A stretch of 64,000 bases of DNA, from contig CM060731.1 of assembly GCA_030704615.1 (NCBI GenBank), positions 40,052,001 through 40,116,000 of the forward strand. The letters run 5' to 3'. The position numbers and the translations under genes were made by a program. This stretch comes from Takakia lepidozioides. Lineage: Eukaryota > Streptophyta > Takakiopsida > Takakiales > Takakiaceae. The notes beneath the pieces are model-generated. The model was not told where the DNA came from. It was given only the letters and a program-made list of their open reading frames with translations, and did not search any database. This document shows positions 45,763 through 58,060 of this stretch, in pieces (within the stretch, counting starts at the first letter, position 1; each line of letters starts with the position of its first letter).

Positions 45763-46208
45763 CATCACTATTTACATCAGTAGGGAGCAAGACACACTCT
45801 ACTGCTGGCCTGGAATACCTGCACTGTCTGACTAAACTTCATTTTGAATTCAGCAGATTTGTAGTGTCCGTACTGAAAAGAGACTTTAGGGACCACGAAA
45901 GGTCATTCCACTAGTTTGGCCAGCACATGAGACTCAACAAATTACTGTCCACCATTTGACCACATCACATCATTTGGTCTTCAGTAATGTTACAGTGCAA
46001 ATGTGTGCAGTGAGTGTGACTTGAAAAGGCCATGAGCAAAAACCTGTGGAGGTCAGATTGGGTTTATGGTCCATGTCAGAATACTGGCCAAATGAGCACA
46101 TTTGCGTTGTTCTGCAATACAAGTGTTTCCACACATATGGTGTGTCTCCTCAGAGTCTCCAGCATGCCCCAACTGGACAGCGCTCCCAGAAGTCGAATGA
46201 ATTTATAT
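45763..46208 (+). repeat. Dispersed repeat, partner of 29512-29925
   Basis: The two copies are inverted and 16 kb apart. This copy lies just downstream of the RPT4 pseudogene. Confidence 0.8.
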
Positions 46209-46892
46209 GGCAACCTCACACCAAGTCTCATATCTCTGTGAGGTGAAATACTAAAAGCAGACAAGGAAGTCCAAACTCCCATTGAGGAACACGCCCTGAA
46301 GACACAGAAAAAGGCCATACAAACACTAATCGAGAAGATCCCATCAGACTCTGAAGTGTACACAGAAAGTGGCCTTTGGACATGCAGACAGGCCTAAATT
46401 GTCACTAATCCTTGCCAAAATCTGTATTGTAATGAGCACTGGACTCCAGCTTTTTGGCATCAGTCAGCTTGCGAACAGCCTGCAACATATTGTCCCCACA
46501 TACACAACATGGTCACAACTATCCCTGATGTTGATCTGTCCACTACAAAAAGATAGAACTTTGTTGGAACAATCGTTGCTGGAGGCATGCAACCGAATGT
46601 GTGACCCCGACGTCACCCACTCCTACAGTTGTACAAACCATTACCGAGGTGGACCAAACCCTGTTATCAAACACTGATATCAAGTGCCCATAGACGAGGA
46701 TTGCCAGAAAGTTTTTAACTACAATACTTACTTGCTCTGGTACTTTTGAAAGAGTCGTGAATGGTCTAGAGGCCACATTCCTATTGAGCATCGAGGAGGA
46801 ATAAGAGCACATTCCACTTCAACATTACATACTTTCAAAACTTGAGCTATGGCAACAATAGTTGTGTCCTTGGTACATGTCATGCTACAAAC
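46209..46892. other. No gene recognised
   Basis: The last RPT4 exon (AVRKL..) is expected here on the minus strand but was not found. Confidence 0.5.
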
Positions 46893-49277
46893 CTTCATGA
46901 AGTCCTCCTGCATGACATAGTCCCGCTCAGCACGAATGGCAAACATGCCTGCCTCCGTACATACATTTCAAAGGTCAGCACCATTGAATCCCTGCTCACA
47001 AAAAACAAGAAAACATTTCAATGGATCTACAGTTTCATTTAAGATCTCCTTTTTTCAGAAATGTAGGTAGCTGTTACGCTAATACACATGAGGAGCTCAT
47101 AAAACAGCTTAGTTCAGGTTGAATTACACCATAATCCCAGCTTCATAATACTATACCTCAGCAAGCTTTAACAATAGCCTCATAATCGATCTCTCCATGC
47201 TTTGTGATCCCTGCTGCATGTATTTTTAGAACCTCAGTCCGGCCCTGCTCATTTGGCAAAGGAATTTCAATCTTGCGATCCAACCGACCGGGCCGCAGCA
47301 ATGCTGGATCCAGAACATCAGGGCGGTTGGTGGCCATTATTATCTTCACCTGTGCATTATCCACCGATAAGCCAGGGTCATGACTCCACTTGAATAACCT
47401 AAACATATATGAGTCAAGAACGCACGCAAGCAAGGAGGCTGTGGCCTAGTATCAGGGTACCTTTCCAAGTTGGTCAAAACCATCCAGCTGATTCAAAAGC
47501 TCCATTAATGTATGCTGGATCTCTCGATCAGCACTAGTGCCCTCGCTGAACCGCCGGCCTCCAATTGCGTCGATCTCATCCATGAATATAATGCATGGCT
47601 ACACAGGCACACAGACACAAGCTTGGTCTGTTGGCATTGTACCCACTTCACACTAAAGGTAATCAACCTACCTTTCATCTCTCAAAACTCCAGATAAAAT
47701 TGAGGTCTGCAGGGATGCCACCCATCCCCAAAATCAAAGGGTTGAAAAAGTCTGCAAGAAAATATTAACCACCAACAATAAGAGAGAAGAGATAGCAAGA
47801 CAAACTTATTACGGCCAAGGAAAGCCCAAGGTGCACAAGCGAAACAATACAGAACAATCGAGAACAAATGGTAGAGCAACAACATAAATGAGAGAGAGAT
47901 TGTACTCATAAGACGTTGTTTGCCGTAGCCTTGTGGCCATTGATGAGAGAGAGAGAGAGAGAGAGAGAGCATACTTGGTGATCATGGGCATATCCAAACA
48001 TCTCTCGTATTAGCCTCGCACTCTCACCGATGTACTTATCCACGATTGCACTTGAAACCACCTACAAGTGATCCACTAGGTTTTGTGTTGTGACCCAACT
48101 GCAAGCCACAAGGAATGTGAAGACATGCTGAAGACACAGAACCATCACCTATCTGTTCAGCACTAAATTCCTAACCCTCACATCCCTTTCTGCAAAACTG
48201 CAGAGTCCTCGAAAGGGGGGAGACTTTCCAACCGATTGTAATAAAATAGAAATATATTCCACACAAGATTATCCCAGAATATGCTGCACACAGCAATACA
48301 CATTGCAATTTCAGAGAATTGTTCTGGTTCTCGGTAATATCATACTTTGAGGAAATTGGCATCAATGTTGCTAGCAATAGCTCATGCCAGTAGTGTCTTT
48401 CCTGTTCCTGGTGGTCCATATAGTAGTACACCCTAGGGTAGATCAAACACGCAACACAGTGTTTACTCTTGAGTTAGCCCACAAATTCTAGAATGAGGTA
48501 AAAAACACACTACCTAAGGAGCCTCCTCTTTGTTTCACTGATAAGCTTGTAAGGAATGGTAGGAAAATATACCTTGGGTGGCTTGATGCCAACGCGAATG
48601 AAGAGTTCTGGATTCATAAGGGGCAGTTCAATGGACTCTCGAAGTTCTCGGATCTGTTCACTCAGGCCTCCAACAGCAGAGTAACTCACATTCCCTGGGT
48701 CCTCATGTAGCATGTTGTACACAACTGGGTCCACCTGCTCAAAGAAATGAAACCTGCCTTGTCACACATATATTGGACACCCTAACAAACAAAGTAGCTT
48801 CTTTGTGACCCAGCTATGTGCCATGCTATTTGTCTTCTGAATCATAGATGGAAATGCCCTGATCTGAATGTGGTGCCATGCACCAACACCCCAGCATTGT
48901 GTTGAGGTTCCAGCAACCACTACGAACAGCAATCTTGAGTCTCCATGCCAATCCGTAAAGCCAGCACAGTCCACGTTTCATTGAAAGCTTTAAGGTTGCC
49001 CGAGGTCAGATAGGAGGTGTTGACAAAGGTCCTGATAGAGAAAAACAGTGCTGTGAAGAAAACTCATTGCTGGATTTCAATGCTGCAAAGCCAATACTAA
49101 GGAAACCACTTAATAGTATAAAATCTCAACTGAAAAGAAATTTCACCTCTCTTGGAAGTATGATGGTAAGGGTGGTCATGTCCAATGCAACTCGCGTACC
49201 TGCGGTCAACTTCTCCTTGTCCACCTTGTTGCGGCACCCTACGACATAGCGGGGGCCACTGCTTGCCTTCACAATCA
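46893..49277 (-). pseudogene. RPT4: 26S proteasome ATPase RPT4 pseudogene
   Basis: Seven exons with GT/AG introns on the minus strand: 49277-49147, 48734-48573, 48432-48346, 48061-47975, 47598-47461, 47349-47157 and 46991-46893. They encode [39 protein letters not shown], Walker [25 protein letters not shown], Walker [35 protein letters not shown] and [15 protein letters not shown], the signature of RPT4, an AAA+ ATPase of the proteasome base. Lesions: TGA at 48382-48384 and at 46968-46970, each where the family has Arg; one extra A in the AAA run at 47167-47169 (exon length 193, not 192); and a 6 nt loss in TIMRALPRE. The N-terminal coiled-coil exons and the last exon are absent. Introns are kept, so it arose by DNA duplication. 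Confidence 0.95.
47945..47969. repeat. GA microsatellite in an RPT4 pseudogene intron
   Basis: About twelve GA units directly after the donor of the exon 48061-47975 (gene sense CT). Confidence 0.9.
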
Positions 49278-49439
49278 CTGTCCCCAGCATACCGGCCTGC
49301 ACACACCCTAGCCAAATAGGAAACTGCCAAAGATCATGTTCGGGAAGCAACAGAGGAGAGAGATAAGATACTCCCTAGCGGATGATGTTGCAGCTACATG
49401 AGACCGAGCGGTTGGGAAGGGAGCATTTAATCAGGTCCT

Positions 49440-50477
49440 CAGACAAAGTCACCATTTTCCCACACATTCGCAACATGGCAAAAGCCCGCAGCTTCCCAGG
49501 AGGCCCATTTGCGGTTAAGCGGAATCAAAGGACCCGAATCCAAATTGTAATTGCCAAAGAGGGGTTGTTTTATGGCCTCTGCAAAATTAGATGCCTGCGT
49601 TGGAAGAGACATGGACTCAGCCACAGCCAGGCTGCCGAGATGGAGGTCCAAGCCGATGAGCCCGACAAGTGTGAGGATTTGGTGCCATGAACCAGCCACT
49701 TTAGGGAAGGAGCCCAGCTGTTGGAGTTCCGAGGACATGCACGAATGAGGTATTCACGGATCATCCTGCACCAGGGGCTGCCAGAGAGCCAGAAAGACTT
49801 AGGGATCCATCTGGCCAGAAGCGCCGTGATCTGTTTTTCTAGGTCCAAAATACCCAGGCCACCTTCTGCCTTTGATCAACATAGTTGGGCCCATGAGACC
49901 AGAGCCCGTCTTCTAGGGGTTGATAATCGAGGACCCTGGGGTCCAGACTGAGGCAAAGAACCAAATTGCCGCCAATAAAATCTGATTGAGCACAAGGGCA
50001 CGGCTAGCAAGGGAGAGCCAGGTGGAACTTCAATAGGCCAGATTTCTCCTAAGGTTGCTCAGGACCTACTCGAAGAACTGGTCATCTGTGATGTCGTGCC
50101 CAAACTAAAAACCCAGTAACGTATGGGACTGGCCGTCTTCCCACCATGTCAAGCCCAATTTAGCACCCCATTGCTGGCAGTGATCGAGCAACGAATCAAG
50201 AGGAAGCTTAGATATAAGCCCAACCGATTTACCAGTTTACCTTCAACCCAGATGCTAGATGGAAGTTGTCCAATGCCGAGCAGGCCCTGCTGACATTATG
50301 GGCAGAGTTGTTGTCAATTAGCATGATGGTGTCCTCCCCATACATGGAGGACTTAATGGTGGGAGTGGAAAACATGCCTCTTGAGGTGGGTTGAGACTAA
50401 TGAGGTCTTCCCGAATTCCTGCTATGCAAATAGTGTCCAAGGCAGTTAGCTCAACCAAAAGAAAAAGAAACGGGCCA
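49440..50477 (-). pseudogene. LINE reverse transcriptase, C-terminal half
   Basis: The minus strand reads PFLFLLVELTALDTI, a decayed catalytic box MYGEDTIMLID (in place of YADDT..), SALDNFHLASGLKVNW, ASRALVLNQILLAAIWFFAS and EGGLGILDLEKQITALLARW, the order found in plant L1-type reverse transcriptases. Several frameshifts and stops are present. It continues the fragment at 54593-55095 across a 4.1 kb insertion. Confidence 0.85.
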
Positions 50478-53400
50478 AGGGACCGACGAGACCTGAGCAC
50501 GCGCGCTGTCAAGGTGATGGCATATTAGCTAGGGCTCGTGGTAAGTCGCGGTGTAGGTTGGGCTCACTGAACCGCCTACCCGACTGCGGTTAGTGCAGGG
50601 GTCCATGGTCGTATATGGTGGCTATAATCACTAACTAGTCCTACCGGCAAAGATGAGTTGAGCACTCCACTTCACAGGGCGAGTTTGCGTTTTCTAAGTC
50701 CTGCGGAACTACTACAATTTGTTCTAATAATTACCTTCCAAGTCTTTTGTTTATTGACTAATTCCTACTACCTAGGACAACAAGCCGCCTATAGCCGGGA
50801 CATCCATTTTTCCCTTCACAAGGCACCTTCCAAACCTAGGGAGGAGAAGGGTACGTTCCCTCTCCCGCTGCCCCTTCCTCGGGTGCTTGAGTTCAAGCTA
50901 TTCCGTTAGAAAGGGCTAATATTTTTCCCTACCCTATTGCCCAAGTCTTTTTAGCTAGCAATAGAGGGGTCTCAATGCCTATTACCATCCAATAGGTTAA
51001 TAGAGGTTCAACAAGTTGACCTTAAGTCACTTAAGTCCATCCACTCAATAAGTTCAATAAGTCTAATAAGTTCATACTGTGCATATTAGTATCCTGTTTA
51101 GGAAATTATCGCACGCAGAAAATGCAGGAAAATAATTGAAATTAAGAAAATTAAGAAAAAATACCTCCCATGCGGGGAATCCTGAGGGGAATCCAAAAGT
51201 ACCCTTAGCACCCTCAAGCTGGGAACATGAGGGAACCCCTGGGGAACCAGACTATACCCCGGGAACCCGGAGAATTGCTCCCCGCCGTGGGTGACAGCCA
51301 CGGCCCAGCCGGATGAATCGAAATCGTTGGATACCACCCATGACACTCATCCATTAGTGCAAAACGTGCATGCCTTAATTATAAAATAGACTCATGGTGG
51401 GTCCAAGCATGGTTTCACCCCACATATATTAAATAAAGAGCCTAGAGCGCTTTCCTCTCTTGGAAAAGGTCATCCCCTACCCCTTGACTCTGACACCATT
51501 GGTCACTGTAGCCTAAATTTTAGGATAGAGTACTTTGTGCTCACTCCAAGTCTCTCGCTGTCTCTAAGTCTCCCTCCGAATATATAGACTTCCTACTCCG
51601 CTGCCCCCGCTCAGAGGAGCCTTAACCCTTAATGGGGTATAAATTAAATAGAATAGCTGAAGGTGAGAAAATCCCCCTTAAAAATAGATCTCAGTTGCTC
51701 TATCCGCAGGGTAAGCACACCCGCCACGTGGCGGGGCGTGGCTCCACGTGGGCTGGTCCGTACTGCGTACTGCCGGTCCATTCCGCGGTTAAAGCCAGCG
51801 TCCGCCGGTCCTTGAACAATCAATCGTATTATCCAGCGGATAAAGACCCGCCCTTTTTTGCACGCTTGAGTGCCTCATGCCCTAGGGCCACGCGGCTATG
51901 TACTTGCTTCCATGGTACGAATGAAGTCAGCGCTGGGGCGCGCAGCCCGTACGTCGTGGCGCCCAGCCACGGCCGCCTCCCGCGCCTAGTTGATTTAGTG
52001 CCTAGCTCTCAAGCGCAACACCCCAGGCTCCCCTGGGCTGCTCGCGATGGCGGGGTAGGTCCTACCAGTCAAGAGAAACCCGCCCCAAACCCCAAAACAA
52101 ACAATCAGCCCTCTCCTAGGCCTCAATGGGGGGGGGGGGGGGGGTTAGAACATAGTGTGGCTTTATAGTGGCCTAAATTACACCTTCGGCCTGCTGGTCC
52201 CTACTTTCCAGAGCTGGAATATAGCTGACATTAGTCACCAAGAACATGAAAATTCATCCTTCAATCAACTCAAGATAAAAGCTCAAATATTGGTACTCAT
52301 TCCATTGGCATCATGGGGTCTTCCCCTTGTCAATCATAAACTTGAAATCAACATATATTCGTACTACATTCACCTCCTTGAGAGGGCTTCATTTCAATCA
52401 ATTTTTCAATTTTTCAATGTTGGGAGGTTATTATCTTTTGTAAGACCCGCTGGTTCCGGGTATTGGCTGGGTGAGGTTGTGGACATACCCGCCGGAGACC
52501 AATACTAGAATTATTTAGGATTTTACATACCCGGGGGTTATCAATCAAGCCCATTATCAAATTATTAGACAACATATCAATAACAATCAAACATGGATGA
52601 TAACCTACTATTATCAACCCGGGGCCGGGGTTTAAAAAAATTCTTCAACCATTGTTTAAGAGCGCCCTGTCCATGTAAAATTTATCCGAACTTATCAAAG
52701 TGATGAAGAATACTAACAAATTAAATCAAAATGTTATCTACTAACTAATACTAATACTAATGTACTTATTTAGGTGGCTAGAATTATAAAGTTAGTTAGT
52801 ATTCCTAAGTACTCTAAGTAGTTTGTATTTCTTAAGGTACGGTGTGTAAATTTGGGCAATGTTTGACAACGTTTAAGTATTAGTTCGGTTTAATATGTTT
52901 TTAAGGGGGTGCTAAATCTTTGAAGCGATGGGGAATCAAAACTACATGTCCAGCCACTTGATATTGATATGTGGGAAATCTAGTTTTTTTCAATATCAAT
53001 ATCACCGAAGCCTTATCCAAGGGTCCGGGTCTCAGCATCAATATGAGCTCAACACTTAACCGGCGGATAGGTTATGAACGTGGTATTGTCCAACAATGTA
53101 CCCTGCGGGTCCGGGTCCACATACCTGCATTGATACCTGTGTTGATACCCTCTGGGTACCCAATACCCTCCCAACATTGGTCAAGACCATGCTTGATAAA
53201 TCAAAAGCTTCACATACATAAAGGGAGAAGTGAGGGTGTGACAACCTTCCAATGCAAGTGTGCTTGAGATGCTCTAATGACTCGTGAAATGGTACTCTAG
53301 GTGGTCCTTCTTGGTACTCATCTCTAGATCCACACCGGCCTCCCCTATTCGTTTTCAAGTCTACCTCCTCTACATGAATTTGCACATAATCTCCTTCATC

Positions 53401-54592
53401 AATTCCCAAGGGCCTCAAGGCCAAAATGAACTAGGACTCTTGCCTTAGCTCTCAACACATCTTCCTAAACTAGAGAGCTCCAAGCTCCACTTCCTAGGAC
53501 CTAGGCCTCCTCAAGCAAAAACTAACAAAGCACAATGCAACAAGCAAAAGGAAACTATGCAAATGAACTAGGTGAAGAACAAGGGGGGCATCCCTCTTCT
53601 TTTATACCGTTTTTGAGCCTTAAAAACTAATGAGAAATAATTTTAAACTATAATAACCTTGAAGGATCTATAGTTTAAAATTCATAGATTGAAATAAACT
53701 AAGGAAATGGATGGAAAATCTTGGAGGTTCCCAAGAAGGAACAACTTCCGGTATATCGAATTGGCGAAAACCGGCGATTGAAATATCTTGTCATCCCCGA
53801 TCACCCTGAAAATTTGCAGGCATCTACAAGGTGCTCAATTATAAATTTTCACCAAGTTTGGTGATTTATGGAGGAGATTAGTGACGACATCAAATTATCA
53901 AGTCAACGGCACTCACAGAAGCCGATTATGTGAATTTCTACTTCATCCATGGGATGAAAAGGGAAAATTCGCCCTGGAAGATGAATGAATGACAAATGAC
54001 AACTAGCGTCAACTAGTCATCCAAAGGGATGAATGAAAAACCAGATTTCATTAAATAACTGTTGGTGCCCCTAGGGGTCTTTGGCCCTGCCACTGGGTCA
54101 CAGATCTTCCGGGAGTCTTCTCCTACACGCCGCTGGGGAGTTAAAACTTCACCGTGAAACTACTAAACTGTCGTTCGCTCCGATGCAACACTTTGCTTTG
54201 TCGCGACATTTCATTGTTGTACAGATTGTTTCTTCCAATTGCTAAACTCCTCACCGTGTATTCCTACTGGATTTGGAAGACGGGAGAACAGAGAGATCGC
54301 AATCTGGGACTCAAACAGTCGTCATGTATTGTTCGAACATGTTCACCTTGCCGTTATCAGTATCAATTTGGCAACTTAACCTGCTGTCCATGCAGCTTCC
54401 TACGGTCATCTTGACGCCAGAGCTCCTCTCCATGGTCGTCGCAGACACTGACTAAGATCCTAAGTGTTGTACCAATGATTTCCCATTAACTGACAAACTA
54501 CCCCGTTTTGGCAGTACAATGCCGAAACTGCCTGTTTAGAGATAAAAAACGATCTAAAAAGAAAATTGTACCATTATATGCACCTACAGGGA
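50478..54592. mobile_element. 4.1 kb insertion of unknown class in the LINE
   Basis: AGGGA occurs at both borders (50478-50482 and 54588-54592). Removing 50483-54587 and one AGGGA rejoins the LINE within RSVRQGYPLA..FLFLLV, needing only one base to restore the frame. A 5 bp duplication suits LTR elements, but TG..CA ends, long terminal repeats and coding motifs were not seen. The insert holds a run of 17 G at 52128-52144, AT-rich stretches, and no gene I can support. Confidence 0.7.
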
Positions 54593-55095
54593 TAGCCCTG
54601 TCTGACCGACCTATGTAAGGCAAATGAGGAAGAGATGAGCCCGTTCACAACAACCTTACTGAAGGCAGAGTATAATAAGATTTCAACCCAATTCAAAAAT
54701 GGACCACCAAATCCTGCTTTCATGAGCACCTTTTGGAGGAAGGGCCAATATTTATATTATCAAAAGCCTTCTCAAAATCTAGCATAAGGAAAGCCAGAGG
54801 TTGCGCATTCACCTAAGCCAAATGTAGAGCCTCCTTAGCAAATAGAAGTTGTCTAAAATCATTCTGCTTATGAATGATTTTGGGAAGCAACGGCTGAATG
54901 CGCATGGCGAGAGCTTTGGCAATTACCTTATATTAGGTGGAATTTAACAGGGTGATAGGCCGATAATTAGCTGAGATGAGAGATTTGTCACATTTCTTGA
55001 ATATCAAAGTTATGAGGCCTTGCGAGAGCTGTGAGGGCATATCCATTTAGCCAATATGTCAGAATCAGGAGTGGATTTTCGGCAGGGATGCCTCG
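54593..55095 (-). pseudogene. LINE reverse transcriptase, N-terminal half
   Basis: On the minus strand: PSQLSQGLITLIFKKCDKSL, ANYRPITLLNST*YKVIAK, ALAMRIQPLLPKIIH, LAFLMLDFEKAFDNI (first catalytic Asp region), AGFGGPFLNWVEILLYSAFS and RSVRQGYP. Classic L1-type reverse transcriptase blocks with one stop and small deletions. Confidence 0.88.
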
Positions 55096-55280
55096 GCGTG
55101 AGCCTGGTCACGTGAGCGCGTGAGCGCAACTGCACTCACGCCATGTCACCTTGCGCCAATGCCACATCACGGGGCTCACTCCACGTCATCACACTTGAAG
55201 ACCGCGTCACCACGCGCCCAGGAAGAAGTGGAGTGTATTCCCGCGGATTGGCACCCTTTACCGTGGAAACAATCTGGACG
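55096..55280. other. GC-rich stretch with GCGTGAGC words
   Basis: GGCGTGAGCCTG, GCGTGAGCGC, CTCACGCC and similar words resemble those at 59690-59770. Marks the break between the LINE reverse transcriptase and the next segment. Confidence 0.45.
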
Positions 55281-55284
55281 ACAT

Positions 55285-55655
55285 AATAAAAGGCATTGAA
55301 TAAAGGATGGATGAATGTACAGTTGGATGATAAACAGATGGATGAGTGTGAAAAATGAATGTAGATGGATGAATGAGGGATGGATAAGAGTCAAATGGAT
55401 GAATGTATAATGGATGTTGAGCAATGACAAACATTCATGACAGGAAGATGCATGACTAAAACTTTAGACAAATGCACAACGTATATGACATGAGTGTGGA
55501 AGGTTTGTGGGGTGGATTAAAGAGTACAGAGGATGAATGTACAATGGATGTTGAACAAAGGAAAACATTCATGAATGGAGCACGCATGAATACATTGTAG
55601 ATGAAAGCACAATGGATATGACAAGAGTGAGGGAGGTTTGTGAGATGGATTCATA
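55285..55655. repeat. GGATGAATG-rich tandem repeats
   Basis: Short TGGATGAATG words (55305-55410), followed by two copies of a unit of about 134 bp (starting 55397 and 55531; shared GGATGTTGA.CAA, ACATTCATGA, GG(A/T)TTGTG.G.TGGATT). Confidence 0.75.
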
Positions 55656-56099
55656 CATATTGCAATTTAAATGGTAGTTGATTCTTTGATTATTTTTCTT
55701 TCCAAAGGAACAACTACGGTGGAGGAAGGGGATTCAACGTTTTCCAAAGAGGATGAAACATAATAGTAAAAGAACATAGTTCAGTCTGACTCAGAGTCAG
55801 TACAATGTATCCCCACTTCCTCTGCATCTAAGTCTAAGTATTTAAGAACTCCGGATCTACGCTGGTTACACCTACGGCCAGGCAGTAAAAATTCAGGGGA
55901 TAGGGACTCGGCCGCGTGAAGTGCCATTGCTTCGGCATAATCAGGAAGCAGAAAATTGGAAAGGGGGCTGTCGAAAACAGACTCGCCACAAATGACTGTA
56001 TCTCCTGAAGATCCACCGCTGCCTTTCCTGAAAGACAGCCTGAAAAAGTTATTACTGTAACTTTGATGTTATTGAGAAATTGAGTATGACTCCCAAAGT

Positions 56100-57960
56100 G
56101 GGTTTAGCACTTACTTACATAAAAAGTCGTTGTCGACCTGCTTATCTTCAGGATCGTCATCATTTCGAATTTGAATCCGATCAGTCTGTGTGCCTGAAGT
56201 GGAGCCATACAAAAGGGGGAGGAGCATTGTGTTGTAGAGGTCAGAATCACCCTCCATGCCAAAAAGGCTCCTTCCGCCTGCCTTGCATGCATGGTAAGTT
56301 GCTCCTGCACCAGACAGGAGGACATGAACAGTTTGGTGTCAGTCCCTGGGGAAGGGGGCCCCCTCAGAGTGATGCAAGAGCACTCGGCCATGGATTCGGC
56401 TAAGGAGGGGGGTGTTCCCAAGGTGGTGGTAATGATGCAGGAAGGGGTAAGGATTAGCAAATCGATTAAACTACCCACTCTAGATGGTGCATTCATTTTT
56501 GTCATGGTGAAGGAAGAATCACTAAGTGTGGTGTATTTTGCATGTAATGGCGAAGGCCATGTCAAGGTGGACTGCCCACAGGCCCTCAATGGCAAGACGC
56601 CTCGACGATATGTCACTCTGGTTTCTTCAGTGCCAAAAGGAAAAAGAGGTGGCGACAAAGGAGGCGGCAATAGATCCGAGTCTGCCTCTTTCCCTGCGCC
56701 CGTCGATTGCACAGAGTAGCATGGCGGCATCTGCGTCGCCCCCTTCGGCAGGTAGATCTCTCAAGAGGAAGCGCCTCTGTTCACCGGGTGTGTCTTCCCC
56801 GACAAGGCGCCCAAGGCTGGTGTTGCTTCCTCACACGATCAGGAGCCCCCCGCCACTCGACGCCCCCCCTGTCACATTCCCTTTCTGCGATTACATGGAT
56901 ATCATGGATTCCCCAACAGTCAACTTGGCTACCAACTGCTTGGCCCGCTTACATCTTTTGCAGGTCTCTCATTGCGCCAATGGTCTCCAGAGAATGTTGT
57001 TATCAAAACCACGGCGGCCATCCACATGTCCCCCATTGTATATAAGCTCAGGGATGGCTCTCCCAAGTTGTTTTTGTCGGGTGGGGATGGTGGAGTCAGT
57101 GCTTGGGTCACTAGAAAAGTGGCTAACATGTTTGAAGCAATGCAGGAGGTGGACTTGGTTTTATGGGTGGCCAGGGAGCTCTTCTCCACCAAGTGCTATC
57201 AGTTTCACCTTTCGTAGGAAGCAGTACCTCACTTTGGAGCCTTTGTAGACAACTCTCCTGAACATGATTTTTCTCCACCATTCAGGTGTTGTTGGTACTG
57301 ACGGTTGATGAAGTCCTTCGCCAGCACCCAGAGATTGCTCACAGTGCTTGGGTCTCCAAGCGCACACTGATAAACACTCACCGTTTAGATGTCGGCATCA
57401 TTAAAAGTCGGACAGTTCTTAGGGCGGGATTCAAGATTGTAGAGGCGATTTTTGGGTCTGAGTGGAACTGCTAGCACTGCCCCGACCCCCGTAGCGGGGT
57501 GTGAAGGACTGTTGGCTATGGCAAATGTTGATGAATCATCTTTGGCTTCCCCTAGCCCGGCCTCCCTCCGCCAATCTGGCTGAGCCCCCAGCTCTGATGG
57601 TAAGCTCGTCTTACTCTGCCATGCCCCTCTTCATCTGTTGTGCTGACCCTCTTTGATCACGCGGTCGAGATATTTGGCTCATTGCACCGGCACTTCGATG
57701 ATTTCTTGCGGACATGTGCACATCATGCAGCCAAGAGCGGGTCCACTGGCATCCCACATGCCTCCGTCCTTATCGCCTACTATCGACAACGTGTTTCAGT
57801 TGCTTTGCAGAGAGCACAAGCCATATTTATTTTGCATCAGGCTGATGTGGCTAGCTCCGCGTCATCTCATCTTCCGCCTCTGCCTAACACTTTGCCTATC
57901 TCCTTGCTTGATCTCCTCCAAGCTGTTGGCTGGGAGGGTCGTTCTGCTTGAGTAGCTTAC
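56100..57960 (+). pseudogene. LINE-ORF1-like sequence with a damaged zinc knuckle
   Basis: About 56291-56719 encodes VVYFACNGEGHVKVDCP, a CCHC knuckle in which the first Cys is Tyr, after a segment typical of LINE ORF1 (IKLPTLDGAFIFVMV). Broken, Ser/Pro-rich frames follow (56526-57248; 57286-57474; 57640-57951). Assignment past the knuckle is uncertain. AATAAA at 58131 could be the poly(A) signal. Confidence 0.55.
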
Positions 57961-58060
57961 TATAGCTTCTGTTTTCGTCGCTGGTTGAGTAGCTTACTAT
58001 AGCTTTTGTTTTCTTCTCTAGTTGAGTAGCTTACTATAGCTTTTTGTTTTCTTCTCTTGT
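57948..58060. repeat. Three tandem copies of a 36-38 bp unit
   Basis: TTGAGTAGCTTACTATAGCT followed by a TTTTGTTTTCTTCTCT-like tail, starting at 57948, 57984 and 58022. Confidence 0.9.

Noticed and set aside
50483-54587. LTR retrotransposon inside the LINE
   Set aside because: The 5 bp duplication fits, but I found no TG..CA ends, no long terminal repeats, no primer site and no gag or pol; left as unknown class.
56526-57248. A 240-codon protein gene
   Set aside because: It overlaps the zinc-knuckle frame and has Ser/Pro/Arg composition typical of a shifted reading of ORF1-like sequence; no independent motif.
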